Below are positions 6,533-6,665 of a DNA stretch of 6,665 bases, piece by piece. Position 1 is the stretch's first letter. Each line of letters opens with the position of its first letter. The notes beneath the pieces are model-generated. The model did not search any database, was not told where the DNA came from, and saw only the letters and a list, made by a program, of their open reading frames with translations. The stretch comes from Oscillibacter sp. UBA6647 (GTDB lineage Bacteria; Bacillota; Clostridia; Oscillospirales; Oscillospiraceae), in assembly GCA_002455655.1 (NCBI GenBank), contig DKLF01000066.1, forward strand, positions 1 to 6,665. The letters are read 5' to 3'. A program made the translations under genes and the position numbers.

Positions 6533-6665
6533 CAATCCTCCTCCTTCTTGGCCCGCTCCAGCAGTTCGGGCAGCTCAACGGTTCCATACCGCTGGTAGAT
6601 GCGCTGCACCAGCGCCAGAGAAAACGCCGTCACGCTGACGGACACCACGATTCCCGTCAGCACCA
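6532..6665 (-). CDS. MrpC/NuoK/MbhG-like small membrane subunit (3' end, 5' part outside window)
   Basis: Only the last 43 residues are present, ending in TGA at 6534-6532. They contain a hydrophobic helix with the stretch LTGIVVSVSVTAFSLALV, followed by RIYQRYGT and a charged tail ending AKKEED. This matches the C-terminal pattern of the MrpC/MnhC, MbhG and NuoK family, in which 'LTGIVI..A..A..LAL' forms the last of three transmembrane helices. In that family the subunit is about 100-120 residues long, lies in the membrane, and sits between the MrpA/B side and the first MrpD-like subunit. The stop overlaps the start of the next gene (TGATG, shared A at 6532), so the two are translationally coupled. 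MrpC-type is preferred over NuoK because the gene precedes MrpD-like paralogues rather than nuoL, but 43 residues cannot decide this. The 5' end lies beyond base 6665. Confidence 0.85.
   Translation of the reverse strand, partial: VLTGIVVSVSVTAFSLALVQRIYQRYGTVELPELLERAKKEED
6540..6544 (-). promoter_or_regulatory. Ribosome binding site of subunit A, inside the preceding coding sequence
   Basis: GGAGG at 6544-6540 lies 7 bases before ATG 6532 and within the last codons (Lys-Lys-Glu-Glu-Asp) of the MrpC-like gene. It favours the ATG at 6532 over the TTG at 6535. Combined with the TGATG stop/start overlap, it supports translational coupling. Confidence 0.8.

Noticed and set aside
6533..6535. TTG at 6535 as the start of subunit A
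   Set aside because: The next codon is ATG (6532) with GGAGG at the ideal 7-base spacing, and it overlaps the upstream stop as TGATG. The TTG adds only one residue.

Overview
The window is a gene-dense stretch of one membrane-protein operon, read entirely on the minus strand (right to left). It holds the 3' end of a small NuoK/MrpC/MbhG-type subunit. Four consecutive full-length paralogues of the ion-translocating antiporter-like family (NuoL/NuoM/NuoN, MrpA/MrpD, MbhH) follow. No RNA gene, mobile element, CRISPR array, convincing terminator or internal promoter is visible. The largest gap between genes is 48 bases.

The DNA is GC-rich (judged by eye, high fifties percent). Strong GGAGG-type ribosome binding sites sit 7-10 bases before the starts, and one gene begins with TTG. 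This style, together with an Mrp/Mbh-like rather than canonical Nuo gene order, suggests a GC-rich anaerobic Firmicute, plausibly Clostridia of the Oscillospirales type. That assignment is inference; no taxonomic marker is present.

Layout in transcription order: 6665-6532, C-terminal 43 residues of a MrpC/NuoK-like subunit; 6532-5018, antiporter-like subunit A (504 aa), whose start overlaps the previous stop in TGATG; 5017-4970, a 48-base gap with a small hairpin; 4969-3524, subunit B (481 aa, TTG start); 3495-2011, subunit C (494 aa); 1994-45, subunit D (649 aa), which carries a C-terminal extension resembling the NuoL lateral-helix region; 44-1, downstream gap with a possible start codon of the next gene at 5-3.

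All four large proteins keep the residues the family uses for ion translocation: one Glu in TM5 and one Lys each in TM7, TM8 and TM12. None looks like a decayed copy. The order 'MrpC-like, then MrpD-like' matches the membrane arm of Mrp antiporters and of the archaeal/bacterial Mbh, Mbs and Mbx complexes. Mrp has two antiporter-like subunits, Mbh one, Mbs two and standard complex I three, so four in a row is the striking feature. If all four join one complex, it would have an unusually long ion-pumping arm. Whether it is driven by a redox module (hydrogenase-like, ferredoxin- or NADH-linked) or is a stand-alone cation/proton antiporter cannot be told here, because no redox subunit lies in the window.
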